From the NCBI GenBank assembly GCA_002404515.1, contig DHJV01000125.1, forward strand, positions 10,560-19,015: a stretch of DNA of 8,456 nt. The letters are read 5' to 3'. This document shows positions 6,159-8,456 of this stretch, piece after piece. The notes beneath the pieces were generated by a model. That model was given only the letters and a program-made list of their open reading frames with translations, was not told the origin of the DNA and did no database searches. Positions within the stretch are counted from its first letter, which is position 1, and the number at the start of each line of letters is the position of its first letter. A program made the translations under genes and the position numbers. The DNA is from Lachnospiraceae bacterium UBA4711. Its GTDB lineage: Bacteria > Bacillota > Clostridia > Lachnospirales > Lachnospiraceae.

Positions 6159-7874
6159 TTGAAACGATTTTGGATATTTCCGGTGCTGGTTGCAGTGCTG
6201 GTGACAATTACATTTTTTTTAGGAAGAAATCCGGTCAAGACGATTGATGAGTCGGATGCGCTCGCGACGTGCAGCGATGCATTTGCGGCAAATATCCGTT
6301 CCCGTATGAATGGGGACGATGTGATCATCACGGTTGGCGGCGGAAGCACGGAGGAGTTTGGCTACACATTTTACGTGAGTGACAACATGCACCTGATGGT
6401 GGAAGGCGAGTTCCTGCGCAGCCTGCTTTTGTGCTCTGTGCAGCGATACCCGGATGGAGCTGTCCTGATCATGAAGGGAGACAACAGCATTTCGCTTGCC
6501 GTGGGTTCGGACAAGGCGACGGTCAATAAGAAAACCGAGGTGGAGCTGGGCGATGCTGTCTATGTGGATGAGGCAGAGGACAAGCTGATGGTGCCGATTG
6601 ACAAGATCGCAGAGTATTTGAGCTATGAGGTTGATTATTATGTCGATCAGAAATGGGTCGATCTGGCGCGGCTGCCGGATGAGACGCCATTGCCGGAGAA
6701 ATACGATATGCGTGATTATGGGCGCGTGTCACCGGTGCGGGATCAGGGGCGATATGGTACATGCTGGGCATTTGCATCGCTTGGCGCGCTGGAGACAACG
6801 CTGCTTCCGATGGAGGAGGATATTTTCTCGGTCGATCATATGTCGATGTGCAACAGTTATGCGCTGGATGTAAACAGCGGCGGCGAGCACACGATGAGTA
6901 TCGCGTATCTGGCGGCCTGGCAGGGACCGGTGCTGGAGAAGGATGATCCGTATGGTGATGGCATGAGTGATCCGAATCTTACTGCGGAGAAGCATCTGGA
7001 GGAGGCGCTGATCATCAACGGGCGTGAGGACGAGACGATCAAGAGCGCGATTTTCCGGTACGGCGCGATTGAGACGTCGATTTATTCGGCACTGGAATAT
7101 GTAGACAGCTATTCGATGTATTATTCGAGTGAGTACGCGGCGTATTATTACGATGGTGATGAGACGCCGAATCATGATGTCGTTGTTGTTGGCTGGGATG
7201 ATAATTTTCCGAAGGAGAATTTCACGATCCAGCCGGAGGGCGACGGTGCTTTTATCTGCAAGAACAGCTGGGGCGAGGAATTCGGTGATGGTGGATATTT
7301 TTACGTGTCCTATTATGATACGAAGATCTGCCGGAAATCGGTCGTTTACACGCGGGTTGGCGACAAGGATAATTATGATAAGATCTACCAGACAGATAAG
7401 CTTGGCTGGGTTGGACAGCTTGGTTTCTCCAAGGAGGATGCGTATTTTTCCAATGTCTATGAGGCTGGGGAAAATGAGAATCTGGCAGCCGTTTCGTTCT
7501 ATGCGACGGACAAGGATACGGAGTTTGAAGTGTATGTCGTGCGGCATTTCGATGGAGTGGATTCGTTCAAAGACCGGGAGTTTGTGACGTCCGGCAGTAT
7601 GCAGTACGCCGGGTATTATACGGTGGATTTCCCGGAGGAAATCGAACTCGATGACAATGAGCGTTACGCGGTTGTCGTGAAGATCAAGACGCCGGGCGCG
7701 GTGCACCCGATCGCAATCGAGTACAATGCGGATGAGCGGACGGCGAGCTTTGATATCAGTGACGGCGAGGGCTACATCAGTTTGTACGGGGAGATGTGGC
7801 ACCGGGCGGAGACGAGTGAGAAATGCAATGTGTGCTTGAAGGCGTTTACGAGGCAACGCCCAAATGGAACGTAG
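6159..7874 (+). CDS. Exported papain-family (C1A) cysteine protease with C-terminal lectin-like domain
   Basis: This 571-residue surface or secreted protease starts with a basic, hydrophobic N-terminus (KRFWIFPVLVAVLVTITFFLG, 2-22), a signal peptide or membrane anchor. Residues about 65-170 resemble a copper-amine-oxidase N-terminal-like extracellular domain (KATVNKKTEVEL, then DKLMVPIDKIAEYLSYEV). The peptidase domain has Gln196 of the oxyanion hole, nucleophile Cys202 in DQGRYGTCWAFAS, His339 in NHDVVVVGWDD, and Asn369 in CKNSWG, so the catalytic set is complete. Residues about 405-565 match the lectin-like domain that follows C1 peptidases in clostridia. There is no sortase motif. The start is TTG, 16 bases after rlmL, with only a weak AAAAGAG ribosome site. 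No ATG occurs before residue 50 and the signal sequence requires this start, so low or coupled translation is likely. The last residues (RQRPNGT) and the stop are supplied by a repeat hairpin. The substrate is unknown. Confidence 0.92.
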   Translation: MKRFWIFPVLVAVLVTITFFLGRNPVKTIDESDALATCSDAFAANIRSRMNGDDVIITVGGGSTEEFGYTFYVSDNMHLMVEGEFLRSLLLCSVQRYPDGAVLIMKGDNSISLAVGSDKATVNKKTEVELGDAVYVDEAEDKLMVPIDKIAEYLSYEVDYYVDQKWVDLARLPDETPLPEKYDMRDYGRVSPVRDQGRYGTCWAFASLGALETTLLPMEEDIFSVDHMSMCNSYALDVNSGGEHTMSIAYLAAWQGPVLEKDDPYGDGMSDPNLTAEKHLEEALIINGREDETIKSAIFRYGAIETSIYSALEYVDSYSMYYSSEYAAYYYDGDETPNHDVVVVGWDDNFPKENFTIQPEGDGAFICKNSWGEEFGDGGYFYVSYYDTKICRKSVVYTRVGDKDNYDKIYQTDKLGWVGQLGFSKEDAYFSNVYEAGENENLAAVSFYATDKDTEFEVYVVRHFDGVDSFKDREFVTSGSMQYAGYYTVDFPEEIELDDNERYAVVVKIKTPGAVHPIAIEYNADERTASFDISDGEGYISLYGEMWHRAETSEKCNVCLKAFTRQRPNGT

Positions 7875-7899
7875 TTCCATTTCTATAAATGGCGTTGCC
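7852..7899. repeat. Nested hairpin over the protease stop codon, part of repeat unit 1
   Basis: An outer 9-bp stem (GGCAACGCC 7852-7860 with GGCGTTGCC 7891-7899) encloses a perfect inner hairpin (AAATGGAAC 7862-7870, loop GTA, GTTCCATTT 7874-7882). The TAG stop of the protease (7872-7874) sits at the tip of the inner loop. There is no T run, so it may stabilise the 3' end or act as a repeat rather than as a standard terminator. Confidence 0.8.
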
Positions 7900-7936
7900 G
7901 ACCTGCCGCCGAGCGTAGTGAGGGGGCAATTCCCGA
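7852..7936 (+). repeat. GC-rich repeat unit, copy 1 (direct orientation)
   Basis: The unit consists of a GAAC-loop-GTTC hairpin, an AT-rich link, CCGAC, then CTGCCGCCGAG (7903-7913), six variable bases, GAGGGGGCA (7920-7928) and CCCG. The same order of parts occurs in reverse complement at 8080-8160. The two 26-base cores (7903-7928 and 8088-8113) match at 20 of 26 positions, with all six differences in one central block. Confidence 0.8.
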
Positions 7937-7984
7937 AACAAGAGAAAGTAACGGGCATGCAAACCGATATAGTGTTTGTTGCAA

Positions 7985-8046
7985 GTATCTTCCAATCGGT
8001 ACATTCCTATATAATGTATTGAAACTAAGAAGCAGTAAGTGTTCTG
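7985..8046 (+). repeat. AT-richer repeat unit, copy 1 (direct orientation)
   Basis: This 62-base stretch from GTATCTTCCAATC to GTGTTCTG recurs in reverse complement at 8226-8289. By hand alignment about 50 of 62 positions agree with two small gaps; the first 20 bases agree at 19. No coding frame or promoter is convincing inside it. Confidence 0.8.
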
Positions 8047-8079
8047 ATTTGCGTTATCGAAGACACACGCAACCGCTGC

Positions 8080-8160
8080 ACGGGTGATGCCCCCTCGTGT
8101 TACTCGGCGGCAGATTGTCGGACGCATTCTAAATATGAACTTCGTTCATAGGCGCCCTCC
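8080..8160 (-). repeat. GC-rich repeat unit, copy 2 (inverted)
   Basis: Read on the minus strand this gives GGCGCC, the hairpin TATGAAC-GAA-GTTCATA (8134-8150), the ATTTAGA/ATGCGT link, CCGAC, CTGCCGCCGAG, GAGGGGGCA (core 8088-8113) and CCCG (8081-8084). That is the same series as copy 1. The hairpin loop and its outer bases differ while pairing is kept, as expected if the fold matters. Confidence 0.78.
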
Positions 8161-8183
8161 GCTCGCCATCCGTGGCTCAGTGG

Positions 8184-8217
8184 CAGCTTGCCTGAACATC
8201 GTGTTCAGGCATTGCTG
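8184..8217. repeat. 10-bp perfect hairpin with extension
   Basis: TGCCTGAACA (8189-8198), loop TCG and TGTTCAGGCA (8202-8211) pair perfectly. CAGC (8184-8187) and GCTG (8214-8217) extend the stem past a small internal loop. No T run follows on either strand, so a plain terminator is unlikely. It shares the GAAC-GTTC heart with the hairpins at 7862 and 8134. Confidence 0.75.
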
Positions 8218-8225
8218 ATAGAGTG

Positions 8226-8289
8226 CAGAACACTAACAACTTCTAAGTTCCAAACATATCATATAGTTCATGTACAGATTGGAAGATAC
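8226..8289 (-). repeat. AT-richer repeat unit, copy 2 (inverted)
   Basis: This is the reverse-complement partner of 7985-8046, about 80 percent identical by hand alignment. With it, the order of units on the + strand is GC unit, AT unit, inverted GC unit, inverted AT unit, so the pairs interleave rather than nest. Confidence 0.8.
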
Positions 8290-8456
8290 ATGCATCTACA
8301 TAGTTCTGAGGTTTGCATGAATGTTGGTTGCAGGCTTTTTTGTTCGTGACCTTCAAGGTGTGCTTGGTGAGATGGAGTTGGAGTAAAGCAGGCAAGATAG
8401 GATGGTTTGCTCCAAGTAGGAAGAACGTAGGAGAAATGGAGTAGGAGCAAAGCAAG
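8290..8456. other. Non-coding edge region with a short direct repeat
   Basis: No frame here has a ribosome site or recognisable protein pattern. GATGGAGTTGGAGTAAAGCA (8371-8390) recurs as AATGGAGTAGGAGCAAAGCA (8435-8454), matching 17 of 20, and TTTGCTCC (8406-8413) between them is the complement of GGAGCAAA in the second copy (8444-8451). The stretch may continue the repeat region or lead into a gene beyond the window. Confidence 0.5.

Noticed and set aside
6729..7958. 409-codon open frame on the minus strand, opposite the protease gene
   Set aside because: It overlaps a gene with a complete C1A catalytic set, has a biased Arg/Ile/His composition, no recognisable domain and no ribosome site. 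It is a shadow of the G/C-ending codons of the protease.
7846..8127. 93-codon minus-strand frame across the repeat region
   Set aside because: It runs through both repeat units and hairpins, has no ribosome site and no protein-like pattern.
7852..8289. CRISPR array or tRNA gene in the repeat region
   Set aside because: Repeats are inverted and few, with no regular spacers, and no cloverleaf or T-arm consensus can be drawn.
8243..8455. 70- and 60-codon minus-strand frames at the right edge
   Set aside because: They cross the inverted AT-rich repeat and direct repeats, and have no start signals or domain. They look like chance.

Overview
The window is about 8.5 kb of A+T-rich bacterial DNA in which every supported gene lies on the + strand. 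Strong AGGAGG ribosome binding sites, TTGACA/TATAAT-type promoters, hairpin-plus-T terminators and the protein families all fit a Gram-positive member of the Bacillota (Firmicutes). A Clostridia/Lachnospiraceae-like gut anaerobe is my best guess. That is inference: no rRNA or other taxonomic marker is present.

Layout. (1) 1-474 is the 3' part of a PdaA-like peptidoglycan de-N-acetylase, closed by a long hairpin. (2) 540-4790 is a series of small, mostly single-gene units that are A+T-rich, accessory in character, and mostly have their own signals. It holds a stand-alone ParA/Soj-like ATPase with two altered signature residues, a small membrane protein that may be a PH-like fold split by a transmembrane hairpin, a 53-residue Asn/Gln/Lys/Ser-rich mini-protein, a loner AAA_14-type ATPase, and a single-domain rhodanese with an altered active-site loop. 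(3) 4895-7874 looks like one two-gene operon: an RlmL/YpsC-type rRNA guanine-N2 methyltransferase followed 16 bases later by an exported papain-family cysteine protease that starts with TTG. This part is visibly richer in G+C. (4) 7852-8456 has no convincing gene. It holds a mosaic of inverted repeats: two facing copies of a GC-rich unit of about 80 bases, two facing copies of an AT-richer unit of about 62 bases, three hairpins sharing a GAAC-N3-GTTC core, and a short direct repeat at the edge.

How the genes may work together. The deacetylase, the exported protease and possibly the membrane protein act at the cell envelope, but nothing ties them into one pathway. The ParA-like gene and the membrane-protein gene share an 8-base word, GTATTGCA, over their -35 elements. 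That suggests shared regulation, and is the best hint of a two-component unit. There is no ParB, toxin, nuclease, integrase or transposase in view, so I do not claim a defence or plasmid-partition system. The most unusual material is the repeat mosaic, which supplies the last codons and the stop of the protease gene.
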